The notes beneath the pieces were generated by a model that saw nothing but the letters and a program-made list of their open reading frames with translations, was not told where the DNA came from and ran no database searches. From contig DAHWNE010000021.1 in NCBI GenBank assembly GCA_027340195.1, forward strand, positions 1 to 6,482: a stretch of 6,482 bases of DNA, given 5' to 3'. Shown in pieces: positions 1 through 5,718 of this stretch (positions are counted from its first letter, which is position 1; every line of letters starts with the position of its first letter). The DNA comes from Acetobacteraceae bacterium (GTDB lineage Bacteria > Pseudomonadota > Alphaproteobacteria > Acetobacterales > Acetobacteraceae). The position numbers and the translations under genes were made by a program.

Positions 1-648
1 GGCGCCGAACACCATCGCCGCCGCCGCGCCCGGCGCCAGCACGCCATGGCCGGTGAACGACATCACCGCCAGCACCACCGCGACCGAGGAGTGCGCCGCC
101 CAGGCGGCCAGACCGGCCAGCACCAGATCGGCCAGCGGATAGGCCGCCAGCACCGCGCGCATCGGCCCGACCAGGGCAACCCCGGCCGCGAGTCCGGCCA
201 GCCGGTGCAGCGCCAGCAGGGTCAGCCCCAGGCCGATCGCGATCCGCCCGCCGTCGCGCCAGCGTCCGGGGCCGCCGCGGCGGAACAGCAGGACGCCGAT
301 CAGGATCAGCGCCGGCGCCGCGCCGGCCACATCGAACGACAGCAGCTGAACGATCAGCGTGCTGCCGAGATTGGCGCCGAGCAGCGCGGCCAGCGCCGGT
401 TCCAGCGCCATCACGCCGCCGGCGGCGAATCCGGCCACCATCAGCCCGGTGGCGGTACTGCTCTGCAACACCGCGGTCACCCCGAGACCCGCCATGAAGG
501 CCGCGAGGCGCCGGCGCAGGGCCCCGCGCAGGACCCTTCGCAGCGAGGGACCGAACCCGCGCTCCACGCCGGTCTGCACCATGCGCACGCCCCACAGCAG
601 CAGCGCCGCCATGCCGGCCAGGTCGATCGCGCGCGGCAGTCCACCCAT
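1..648 (-). CDS. Na/Pi cotransporter family protein (partial, C-terminus beyond left edge)
   Basis: This is an inner-membrane protein of the Na+/phosphate cotransporter family (PNaS type, NptA/YjbB-like), which moves phosphate with sodium. The visible 216 residues begin at the ATG at 648-646 and stay open to base 1. Hydrophobic segments occur around residues 8-25, 52-76, 83-104, 110-122, 136-158 and 165-196. The family signature is seen as LQSSTATGLM (61-70), followed by GANLGST (91-97). A second, inverted-repeat-type signature appears as AHSSVAVVL (185-193), with His where the first copy has Gln. A charged stretch (about residues 37-48, LRRVLRGALRRR) fits a cytoplasmic loop. Full-length relatives often run to about 550 residues with a PhoU-like C-terminal domain, which cannot be checked here. 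The gene is divergent from the GNAT-Nudix gene. No good Shine-Dalgarno precedes the ATG; an in-frame GTG at 714-712 would add 22 Pro/Arg/Ala-rich residues and looks less likely. The family is clear from the QSS signature; the true substrate is not. Confidence 0.85.
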   Translation of the reverse strand, partial: MGGLPRAIDLAGMAALLLWGVRMVQTGVERGFGPSLRRVLRGALRRRLAAFMAGLGVTAVLQSSTATGLMVAGFAAGGVMALEPALAALLGANLGSTLIVQLLSFDVAGAAPALILIGVLLFRRGGPGRWRDGGRIAIGLGLTLLALHRLAGLAAGVALVGPMRAVLAAYPLADLVLAGLAAWAAHSSVAVVLAVMSFTGHGVLAPGAAAAMVFGA

Positions 649-749
649 GACCGGAGCATCCGCCGGCGCGGGATGACGCGCAACGCGCTTGCCCCGGACC
701 GCGGAGCGGGGCACACCACCACCGGACCCACGCCGATGCAGCCCCACCG
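649..749. promoter_or_regulatory. Divergent intergenic spacer with a GC-rich dyad
   Basis: This 101-bp gap separates two divergent genes, so it should hold promoters for both. I see no convincing -35/-10 pair on either strand. The one structured element is a 22-bp dyad at 691-712: arms gccccg (691-696) and cggggc (707-712) match perfectly, and the centre holds the palindrome ccgcgg (699-704), so 18 of 22 positions are symmetric. It could be an operator, or chance in GC-rich DNA. Confidence 0.3.
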
Positions 750-1796
750 ATGACCAAGGCCCAAGCGCCCCGCCGCCGCGCCGACCGCGCGCGCGATCTG
801 CTGACCCCGGTGCCGGTCTTCGTCCCGCTGGCCACCGAGCGCCTGACCCTGCGCCCGCTGCAGCCCGCCGACGCCGCGCCGCTGCACAAGCTGCTGGACG
901 ATTGGGACGTGCTGCGCAGCCTCGCCAATATCAACTACCCCTACACAAGCGCCGACGCCGATGCCTGGATCGTCGCCACCGCGGCGGACCTTGCCGCCGG
1001 GCGAGGGTATCACCTGGCCATCACCGGGCGTGACCAGGATGCCGAGACACTGGTCGGCGTGGTCGGCCTGACGCTCGCCCCGGACAGCCGAAGCGCGCGC
1101 CTGGGCTACTGGGTCGGGCGGAAGTTCTGGGGCCACGGGGTGGCGACCGAGGCGGCCGGGCGGCTTGCCCGCTGGGCGCTGGCCAATCTGGACCTCGACC
1201 GGCTGGAGGCCACGGTGGCCGAGGACAACCCCGCCTCGCTCGCCGTGCTGCGCCGGCTGGGCTTCCAGGAGACCGGCCGCGGGCGCGCCCATTTCCGGGC
1301 CCGGGGCGGCGAACTGCCGGTGATTACGCTGGCGGCGACCCGCGCCGACCTGTTCCCGCCCGCCCAAGCGTCGGCGCCCCCCTCGCCCGATGCCGCCCGC
1401 AAGCTGGTGCTGGTCGCGGCCTGCGCGCTGATCGACCGTGACGGGCGGATCCTGCTGGCCCGCCGGCCGGAGGGGAAATCCATGGCCGGGCTGTGGGAGT
1501 TCCCGGGCGGCAAGCTGGCCCCCGACGAGACGCCGGAAGCGGCGCTGATCCGCGAACTGAAGGAGGAGCTCGGCATCGACGTCACCGCCTCCTGCCTCGG
1601 CGCCTTCGCCTTCGCCTCGCACGCCTACCCGGCGTTCCACCTGCTGATGCCGCTCTATCTGTGCCGGCGCTGGAAGGGCATCCCGCGCGGGCGGGAGGGG
1701 CAGGCGCTGCGCTGGGTGCATCCCGAGCAGCTGGGCGAATACGAGATGCCGCCGGCCGACAAACCGCTGATCCCGCTGTTGCGCGAATTCCTGTAG
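750..1796 (+). CDS. Bifunctional GNAT N-acetyltransferase / MutT-type Nudix hydrolase fusion
   Basis: The 348-residue protein joins two enzymes. Residues about 28-200 are a RimJ/RimL-like GNAT acetyltransferase: [10 protein letters not shown] at the start of the fold, the acetyl-CoA-binding stretch [16 protein letters not shown] (120-135) and the motif-B region [16 protein letters not shown] (157-172). After an Ala/Pro/Ser linker (about 201-217), residues 218-348 form a MutT-like domain. Its Nudix box is intact at 254-276 (G254, E260, R268, E269, E272, E273, G275), preceded by [11 protein letters not shown], and the C-terminus [11 protein letters not shown] is typical of MutT. Nudix members of this type hydrolyse 8-oxo-dGTP or related (d)NTPs to the monophosphate; the GNAT substrate is unknown. 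In many alphaproteobacteria these occur as adjacent genes, so the fusion is plausible rather than an artefact: the frame is continuous, with no stop or frameshift at the joint. The ATG at 750 lacks a visible Shine-Dalgarno; a GTG at 810 (residue 21) is an alternative start just before the fold. The stop codon overlaps the ribosome-binding site of the next gene, suggesting an operon. Confidence 0.92.
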   Translation: MTKAQAPRRRADRARDLLTPVPVFVPLATERLTLRPLQPADAAPLHKLLDDWDVLRSLANINYPYTSADADAWIVATAADLAAGRGYHLAITGRDQDAETLVGVVGLTLAPDSRSARLGYWVGRKFWGHGVATEAAGRLARWALANLDLDRLEATVAEDNPASLAVLRRLGFQETGRGRAHFRARGGELPVITLAATRADLFPPAQASAPPSPDAARKLVLVAACALIDRDGRILLARRPEGKSMAGLWEFPGGKLAPDETPEAALIRELKEELGIDVTASCLGAFAFASHAYPAFHLLMPLYLCRRWKGIPRGREGQALRWVHPEQLGEYEMPPADKPLIPLLREFL

Positions 1797-1805
1797 GAGA
1801 CGCCG

Positions 1806-2564
1806 ATGTCCGCCCCCACCGCCGCCGTGCTGATCATCGGCAACGAGATTCTCTCCGGCCGCACCCAGGACACCAATCTGCGCTTTCTGGCCCAGGGCCT
1901 GGGCGCGCGGGGCATCCGGCTGGTCGAGGCGCGGGTCATCCCCGACATCGCCGAGGTGATCATCGGCACGGTGAACGAGCTGCGCGCGCGGGTGGACGTG
2001 CTCATCACCACCGGCGGCATCGGCCCCACCCATGACGATATCACCTCCGAATGCGTCGCCGCCGCCTTCGGCGTGCCGTGGGAGCCGCATCCGGAAGCCT
2101 GGGCGCGGATGGAGGCGAGCTACAAGCCCGGCGAGTTCAACCCGGCCCGCCAGCGCATGGCCACCATGCCGCGCGGGGCCAGCCTGATCGACAACGCGGT
2201 CTCGGTGGCGCCCGGGTTCAGCATCGGCAATGTCCATGTGCTGGCCGGGGTGCCGCGGGTGATGCAGGCGATGTTCGCCACCTTGGTGGAGCGGCTGCCG
2301 CGGGGCACGCCCATCGCCATGCGCGCGGTGCATGCGCTGGGGGCGGCGGAGGGGCGGATCGCGGCCGGGCTGTCGGCGATCCAGGCCCGCTATCCCGACG
2401 CCGATCTGGGCAGCTACCCGTTCTACCGCCCGAGCGGGAACGGGGTGGCGATCGTCGCCAAGGGCACCGACCCGACGCGGCTGGAGGCGGCGATCGCCGA
2501 GGTCGCGGCGCTGTTCACCTCGCTGGGCTACGCGCCGCTGGCGGGGGAACCGCCGGCGTCCTAG
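1806..2564 (+). CDS. Competence/damage-inducible protein A-like, molybdopterin-binding fold (CinA N-domain, stand-alone)
   Basis: The 252-residue protein matches the CinA N-terminal / MoaB-Mog family (COG1058). Visible motifs are VLIIGNEILSG (8-18), the TTGGIGPTHDD loop (68-78) that binds molybdopterin or nucleotide in this fold, and AGVPRVM (147-153). A second alpha/beta part at about 170-245 (LGSYPFYRP, VAIVAKG, DPTRLEAAI) corresponds to the region between the N-domain and the usual C-terminal domain. The nicotinamide-nucleotide amidase domain (CinA-C/PncC) of full-length CinA (about 400 residues) is absent, so it should not be called an NMN amidase. Alphaproteobacteria commonly carry this short form annotated as molybdopterin-binding protein; its reaction is uncertain, and ADP-ribose/nucleotide pyrophosphatase activity is one possibility from CinA work. 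The ATG at 1806 has a good Shine-Dalgarno AGGAGA (1795-1800) overlapping the upstream stop, and the gap to the GNAT-Nudix gene is only 9 nt, so the two are probably cotranscribed. Confidence 0.9.
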   Translation: MSAPTAAVLIIGNEILSGRTQDTNLRFLAQGLGARGIRLVEARVIPDIAEVIIGTVNELRARVDVLITTGGIGPTHDDITSECVAAAFGVPWEPHPEAWARMEASYKPGEFNPARQRMATMPRGASLIDNAVSVAPGFSIGNVHVLAGVPRVMQAMFATLVERLPRGTPIAMRAVHALGAAEGRIAAGLSAIQARYPDADLGSYPFYRPSGNGVAIVAKGTDPTRLEAAIAEVAALFTSLGYAPLAGEPPAS

Positions 2565-2589
2565 GCGGATCGTCCCGATCGGCGGGCTT

Positions 2590-2622
2590 GCCGGGCGGGC
2601 GCTTCCGTGCTTTACGCCCGGC
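2590..2622 (+). terminator. GC hairpin downstream of the CinA-like gene (possible terminator)
   Basis: Arms gccgggcg (2590-2597) and cgcccggc (2615-2622) are perfectly complementary over 8 bp, with a 17-nt loop. No T-run follows, so intrinsic termination would be weak. It lies 25 nt after the CinA-like stop codon. The loop and right arm also contain the weak -10 candidate for rpsF, so the hairpin may be an accident of promoter-proximal GC-rich DNA. Confidence 0.3.
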
Positions 2623-2629
2623 CTTCCCT

Positions 2630-2653
2630 GCCGGGGCGCGGCAACGCCCCGGC
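2630..2653 (+). repeat. Perfect 9-bp hairpin in the rpsF leader
   Basis: Arms gccggggcg (2630-2638) and cgccccggc (2645-2653) pair perfectly around the 6-nt loop cggcaa. No T-tract follows, so it is not a standard intrinsic terminator. It sits 63 nt upstream of the rpsF start and would be part of the leader RNA if transcription starts near 2623. It could be a leader stem, or could end transcription from the upstream genes. Confidence 0.4.
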
Positions 2654-2657
2654 TATG

Positions 2658-2692
2658 CCCGCACGACCCCGACCAGCCGGCCGGGGCGCGGG
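2658..2692 (+). promoter_or_regulatory. Candidate ribosomal-protein (S6:S18) leader stem-loop upstream of rpsF
   Basis: A two-part stem can be drawn: cccgc (2658-2662) with gcggg (2688-2692), an asymmetric internal loop (acga on the left, single c on the right), then ccccg (2667-2671) with cgggg (2682-2686), capped by the 10-nt loop accagccggc containing a CCG. Published work describes an mRNA motif before rpsF, bound by the S6:S18 complex, with an unpaired CCG near a stem. Position and general shape fit, but I have not aligned this to a consensus and GC-rich DNA makes such stems easy to find. It ends 24 nt before the start codon, close enough to affect initiation. Confidence 0.3.
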
Positions 2693-2716
2693 CCGAACCC
2701 AGCCAGAGGGACCCGC

Positions 2717-3181
2717 ATGCCACTCTATGAATGCGTGCTGATCGCGCGCAACGATGTCACGCAGCAACAGGTCGATACGCTCGCCGACGAGCTCGGCGCG
2801 CAGCTGGAGGCCGACGGCGGCGCGGTGAAGAAGCGCGAATACTGGGGCCTGCGCACCCTGGCCTACCGGATCAAGAAGAACCGCAAGGGCCACTACCTGC
2901 TGCTCGGCCTGGACGCGAAGCCAGGCTTCATCTCCGAGATGGAACGCCAGCTGCGGCTGAACGAGGACATCCTGCGCTTCCTCACCCTGCGCGTGGAGAG
3001 CATCGACGAAGCCCAGTCGGCCATCCTCGCCCGCAAATCCGACGAGCGCGAGCGCAGCTTCCGCGGTCCGCGCGCGCCGTCGCGGTTCGACTCCGGCCGC
3101 CGTCGCGGCGATGACGACCGCGAGGAGTTCCGCGCCCGCGAGGAAGCGCGCGAGGCGCTCGGCCTCGGCATCGACGAATGA
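2717..3181 (+). CDS. rpsF: 30S ribosomal protein S6
   Basis: S6 binds the central domain of 16S rRNA as a heterodimer with S18 in the small-subunit platform. The 154-residue product shows the S6 fold: [14 protein letters not shown] at the start, [20 protein letters not shown] (44-63) and [13 protein letters not shown] (81-93). The globular part ends near residue 100. The remaining roughly 55 residues are a charged tail, first Arg-rich (about 106-130), then Asp/Glu/Arg-rich (131-147), probably disordered; E. coli S6 also has an acidic tail, there extended by RimK glutamylation, and here the chain ends in Asp-Glu. The start is fixed by the conserved N-terminus and by AGAGGGA at 2705-2711, 5 nt upstream of the ATG. 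It is the first gene of rpsF-rpsR-rplI, with 20 nt to rpsR. The structured leader upstream makes autoregulation by S6:S18 plausible. Confidence 0.98.
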   Translation: MPLYECVLIARNDVTQQQVDTLADELGAQLEADGGAVKKREYWGLRTLAYRIKKNRKGHYLLLGLDAKPGFISEMERQLRLNEDILRFLTLRVESIDEAQSAILARKSDERERSFRGPRAPSRFDSGRRRGDDDREEFRAREEAREALGLGIDE

Positions 3182-3186
3182 CCGGC

Positions 3187-3193
3187 GGAGGAG
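3187..3193 (+). promoter_or_regulatory. Ribosome binding site that decides the rpsR start
   Basis: The perfect GGAGGAG lies 8 nt before the ATG at 3202. It argues against the upstream in-frame ATG at 3178, which overlaps the rpsF stop codon, has no such site, and would put eight non-conserved residues on S18. Confidence 0.85.
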
Positions 3194-3201
3194 AAACCCA
3201 A

Positions 3202-3471
3202 ATGTCCGACGATATCAATCCCGCCGCCCGCCGCGCCGCCGTCGGCGCCCGCCGCCCGTTCTACCGCCGGCGCAAATCCTGCCCGTTCTCCGGCCCCAAC
3301 GCGCCGAAGATCGACTACAAGGACGTGCGCCTGCTGTCGCGCTTCCTGTCCGAGCGCGGAAAGATCGTGCCCTCGCGCATCACCGCCGTCTCGGCGAAGA
3401 AGCAGCGGGAGCTGGCGCTGGCGATCAAGCGCGCCCGCTTCCTGGCCCTGCTGCCCTATATTCTGGTCTGA
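3202..3471 (+). CDS. rpsR: 30S ribosomal protein S18
   Basis: S18 partners S6 on the 30S platform near the mRNA exit. The 89-residue product has the conserved core [16 protein letters not shown] (17-32), then [19 protein letters not shown] (37-55) and [30 protein letters not shown], matching bacterial S18 nearly end to end. The N-terminal 16 residues are variable and Ala/Arg-rich, as usual. Only one cysteine (Cys27) is present, so this is not the four-cysteine zinc-binding form. The start is set by the strong ribosome-binding site at 3187-3193. rplI follows after 10 nt, so the three genes are surely one transcript. Confidence 0.98.
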   Translation: MSDDINPAARRAAVGARRPFYRRRKSCPFSGPNAPKIDYKDVRLLSRFLSERGKIVPSRITAVSAKKQRELALAIKRARFLALLPYILV

Positions 3472-3481
3472 GGAGCGCGCC

Positions 3482-4060
3482 ATGGCCAACGTGGAACTGA
3501 TCCTGCTCCAGCGCGTGGAGCATCTGGGGCAGATGGGCGAGATCGTGAAGGTCAAGCCCGGATACGCGCGCAACTATCTGCTGCCGCAGCAGAAGGCGAT
3601 CCGTGCCAGCAAGGCGAACCGCGAGCGGTTCGAGCAGCAGCGCGCCCAGCTCGAGGCGCAGAACCTGAAGCGCCGCGAGGAGGCCGAACGGGTCGCCGAG
3701 CGGGTTGGCGGACTGTCGGTGGTGGTCATCCGCCAGGCCGGCGAATCGGGCAGCCTCTACGGCTCGGTCTCGGCCCGCGACATCGCCGAGGCCACCACGG
3801 CGGCCGGCCTCACCATCGGCCGCCACCAAGTGGTGCTGATTCATCCGATCAAGGCGCTGGGCCTCTTCCCGGTGCGGGTGGAGCTGCATCCGGAAGTGTC
3901 GATCCGGGTCACCGTCAATGTCGCGCGCAGCGCCGAGGAGGCCGAGCGGCAGGCGCGCGGGGAGCGGGTGAGCGCGACCGACGAGGCCGACGCCCAGCCC
4001 GATATCGACCCGGCGGCGATGTTCGAGGCCGAGCTCGAGGCCGAGATGCCCTCCGCCTGA
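3482..4060 (+). CDS. rplI: 50S ribosomal protein L9
   Basis: L9 binds 23S rRNA at the base of the L1 stalk through its N-terminal domain and helps keep frame and fidelity. The 192-residue product shows the N-domain signature [20 protein letters not shown] (15-34), the long connecting helix (about 42-75, [20 protein letters not shown] and on) and the C-domain with [15 protein letters not shown] (90-104), [19 protein letters not shown] (121-139). It is longer than the roughly 149 residues of E. coli L9; the extra tail from about 150 is acidic and Ala/Glu-rich ([10 protein letters not shown] onwards), probably disordered. The Shine-Dalgarno GAGGAG (3470-3475) overlaps the rpsR stop codon, which suggests coupled translation. 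This is the last gene of the operon; a hairpin follows ten nucleotides after the stop. Confidence 0.98.
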   Translation: MANVELILLQRVEHLGQMGEIVKVKPGYARNYLLPQQKAIRASKANRERFEQQRAQLEAQNLKRREEAERVAERVGGLSVVVIRQAGESGSLYGSVSARDIAEATTAAGLTIGRHQVVLIHPIKALGLFPVRVELHPEVSIRVTVNVARSAEEAERQARGERVSATDEADAQPDIDPAAMFEAELEAEMPSA

Positions 4061-4069
4061 ACCGGCCCG

Positions 4070-4090
4070 GCCGGGCGGGTTTCGCCCGGC
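4070..4090 (+). terminator. Terminator-like hairpin after rplI
   Basis: Arms gccgggcg (4070-4077) and cgcccggc (4083-4090) form a perfect 8-bp stem with the loop ggttt, beginning 10 nt after the rplI stop. A pyrimidine-rich stretch with short T runs (4101-4112) comes after an 11-nt gap, so it is not a textbook intrinsic terminator, but position, stem strength and the convergent gene on the other side all point to transcription ending here. Confidence 0.65.
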
Positions 4091-4122
4091 GACGCGCCGC
4101 TTTCTCCCCCTTGGCACGTTCC

Positions 4123-4162
4123 CGCTGACTCCACCCGGCCGCATGGCCGGATGGTGTCAGCG
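4123..4162 (-). terminator. Long imperfect hairpin across the DUF192 stop codon (possible operon terminator)
   Basis: An 18-position stem with two mismatches (4130/4155 and 4134/4151) can be drawn: outer arms ccgctgac... and ...gtcagcgg, inner perfect ccggcc (4135-4140) / ggccgg (4145-4150) with the 4-nt loop gcat. It includes the DUF192 stop codon (4159-4157). No T-run follows on the minus strand, so if it ends the prpB-HDAC-DUF192 transcript it may act with Rho or as a 3'-end protecting stem. Confidence 0.45.
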
Positions 4163-4630
4163 TCCGGCCACTCCCGGCGGCAGGATCACCTTGTCGCCCA
4201 CCGTGATGCCGAGCCGCGCCGTGGTGCCGCCCGCCAGTTCCAGCGTGGCGATCACCTTGCCGTGGCTCGACAGCACGCGCAGGCTGTGCGGCACCGTGTT
4301 CGTCAGGATGCTGTCGATCCGGCCATCGGCGCCGATGAACACCATGTCCAGCGGCACCAGGGTGTTCTTCATCCACATTCGCGAGATGATCGGCTTCGGC
4401 CACGGGAACAGCATCCCGCCGTCCGCCGCGACGCTGCGGCGGAACATCAGCCCGATGGTCTGTTCGGCCTTGGTGCGGGCGATCTCCACCTGGAACCGAT
4501 GCGCCGTGCCGTCGGCACCGATGATGGTGAGCGGAGCGGTGGGCAGCGTCGGTTGCGGCCCGGTGATCGGGTGCGCGCGGGCGGCGGTGGGCGCGAGCAG
4601 CGCCAGGGCCAGCAGGGAGCGGCGGTTCAT
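4157..4630 (-). CDS. DUF192 family secreted protein
   Basis: The 157-residue product belongs to DUF192 (COG1430), small proteins of unknown biochemical role, usually exported. Residues 1-19 (MNRRSLLALALLAPTAARA) look like a Sec signal peptide with cleavage after AlaArgAla, so the mature protein is probably periplasmic. The DUF192 core follows: FQVEIARTKAEQTIGLMFR (46-64), GGMLFPW (71-77), MWMKNTLVPLDMVFI (85-99), DGRIDSI (102-108) and ELAGGTTARLGITVGD (131-146). The ATG at 4630-4628 overlaps the stop codon of the deacylase gene as ATGA, with GGAG about 13 nt upstream; a longer in-frame start at 4711 would lie well inside the deacylase gene and bury the signal peptide, so it is rejected. It is the last gene of the prpB-deacylase-DUF192 unit and converges on rplI. 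Nothing here links its function to propionate metabolism beyond cotranscription. Confidence 0.92.
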   Translation of the reverse strand: MNRRSLLALALLAPTAARAHPITGPQPTLPTAPLTIIGADGTAHRFQVEIARTKAEQTIGLMFRRSVAADGGMLFPWPKPIISRMWMKNTLVPLDMVFIGADGRIDSILTNTVPHSLRVLSSHGKVIATLELAGGTTARLGITVGDKVILPPGVAGR

Positions 4631-5718
4631 ACGGGGCAGGTCTCCAGCAGTCGCGGAAAGACGGGACGGATCGGACCGGGGCGCGGCGGGTCGCGCAAGG
4701 TGGTGAACCAATGCGCCGGCGGGGTGCGCCCGGCGGCGCGGTCATAGCGTACGGCGCGCAGCACCGCCTCGGCCGCCGCGGGCAGGCGGGAGGGAACCGG
4801 GCGCGCGGCGAGCGTGCCCCAGATCAACGCCCAGGCCCGCCCGGTGGTCCAGGGGTTATAGCCGCCGCCGCCCAGCACCATCAGCCGCGGCGCCAGCCGG
4901 GGCAGGGTGCCTGCCAGCATCTCGGCGACCGTGTTGGACAGCGCGAGCCGCGCCAGCGGGTCCTCGGCCAGGGAATCCGCGCCGGCCTGCCACAGGATCG
5001 CCTGCGGCCGATGGGCGCGGATCGCCGGCAGCACCGCGTGTTCCAGCAGGAACAGATATTCGCTGTCGTTGGTCTCGGCCGGCAGCGGGAAATTGCGGAT
5101 GCCGGGCGCATGCGCGGTGCCGGTGCGGGGCCAGCGGTCGGCCTCGTGCAGGCTGATGGTCAGCACGTCCGGATCGTCGGCGAAGGCGTCCTCGACCCCG
5201 TCGCCGTGATGGGCGTCGGTGTCGAGATAGACGATCCGCCGAAGCCCCTGGTCGCGCCAGGCGAGCAGCCCCAGCACCGGATCGTTGAGAAAGCAGAACC
5301 CGGCGGCGCGGTCGGGCCGGCCGTGATGGGTGCCGCCGCCGGGCACGTGGACGATCCCGCCCGCGGCGGTCAATGCCGCCCCCAGCAGCACGCCGCCGGC
5401 CGAGATCGCCGGGCGGCGATACATCTCGGGATAGATCGCGTTGCCGTCGCAGCCCAGCCGATAGCGGGCGCGATCCTCCGGCGGCGGATCGCCGCTCGCC
5501 TCCGCGCGCCGCAGCGCGGCGAGGTAGGCGGGGTCGTGAAACCGGGCCAGCGCCGCGTCATCGGCCTGCGGGGCGTCGCGATAGGCGCTCTCGGGCAGCC
5601 AGCCGAGCGCCCGGCAGAGGTCGGTGCAGACCGAGACCCGCGGCACCGCCAGCGGATGTTTCGGCCCGTAGCTGGAATGGCGGTAGATCTCGTTGCCGAT
5701 ATAGATCGGGCCGGTCAC
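4627..5718 (-). CDS. HDAC-superfamily (class I-like, AcuC/HDLP-type) zinc deacylase
   Basis: The 363-residue product is a bacterial histone-deacetylase-like amidohydrolase, a zinc enzyme that removes acyl groups from lysine side chains or small amines. The whole catalytic set is visible: the two histidines in GGGTHHGR (His131, His132), YLDTDAHHGDG with Asp166, zinc ligands Asp168 and His170, and Asp173, the third ligand Asp248 in WQAGADSLAEDPL, and the transition-state tyrosine Tyr287 in VLGGGGYNPW. Spacing through residue 173 matches the numbering known for Aquifex HDLP (375 residues), so this is a full-length, probably active enzyme. The start is a GTG at 5718-5716, overlapping the prpB stop as GTGA; no ATG exists near it and anything further upstream would run antisense-free but inside prpB. 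DUF192 starts in its stop codon. Known relatives (AcuC in Bacillus, LdaA in Rhodopseudomonas) deacetylate acyl-CoA synthetases; polyamine deacetylases are an alternative. Coupling to prpB favours a role in acyl-CoA metabolism, by inference only. Confidence 0.92.
   Translation of the reverse strand: MTGPIYIGNEIYRHSSYGPKHPLAVPRVSVCTDLCRALGWLPESAYRDAPQADDAALARFHDPAYLAALRRAEASGDPPPEDRARYRLGCDGNAIYPEMYRRPAISAGGVLLGAALTAAGGIVHVPGGGTHHGRPDRAAGFCFLNDPVLGLLAWRDQGLRRIVYLDTDAHHGDGVEDAFADDPDVLTISLHEADRWPRTGTAHAPGIRNFPLPAETNDSEYLFLLEHAVLPAIRAHRPQAILWQAGADSLAEDPLARLALSNTVAEMLAGTLPRLAPRLMVLGGGGYNPWTTGRAWALIWGTLAARPVPSRLPAAAEAVLRAVRYDRAAGRTPPAHWFTTLRDPPRPGPIRPVFPRLLETCPV

Larger units (their letters stand above)
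2565..2716 (+). promoter_or_regulatory. rpsF upstream region / 5' leader (promoter probably here)
   Basis: This 152-nt gap before the ribosomal operon is non-coding and unusually structured. A weak sigma70-like pair is TTGCCG (2588-2593) and TTTACG (2611-2616) with a 17-nt spacer, 4/6 and 3/6 matches to consensus, so it is only suggestive. Two perfect GC hairpins and one imperfect one follow one another (listed separately). The Shine-Dalgarno AGAGGGA at 2705-2711 serves rpsF. The gap probably combines the end of the upstream operon with the promoter and leader of rpsF. Confidence 0.4.

Noticed and set aside
46..753. A 235-codon plus-strand frame opposite the Na/Pi transporter
   Set aside because: Its translation is Gln/Arg/His/Gly-rich without motifs, while the opposite strand encodes an obvious membrane protein with QSST and GANLGST signatures.
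736..753. A five-codon mini-ORF (MQPHR) whose stop overlaps the GNAT-Nudix start as ATGA
   Set aside because: It has no ribosome-binding site and is too short to tell from chance; a regulatory leader peptide cannot be supported.
1806..2564. Full-length CinA with NMN amidase activity
   Set aside because: The protein stops at 252 residues and the C-terminal amidase domain is not present there or in the following 152 nt in any frame I can recognise.
477..2723. A 748-codon open frame on the minus strand
   Set aside because: It runs antisense to the GNAT-Nudix and CinA-like genes and overlaps the transporter start; its translation is low-complexity Arg/Gly/Gln/His-rich with no recognisable motif, the usual shadow frame in very GC-rich DNA.
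2051..3181. A 376-codon plus-strand frame that would fuse extra sequence to S6
   Set aside because: Everything before 2717 is an out-of-frame Gly/Arg-rich reading of the CinA-like gene and the spacer. The S6 fold starts at MPLYEC with its own ribosome-binding site.
3178..3201. Longer start for S18 at 3178
   Set aside because: It would include the GGAGGAG ribosome-binding site within the coding sequence and add residues not found in S18 proteins.
4631..4711. Longer start for the DUF192 protein
   Set aside because: It would overlap the deacylase by 85 nt and place 27 residues ahead of a good signal peptide; the ATGA overlap start is better.
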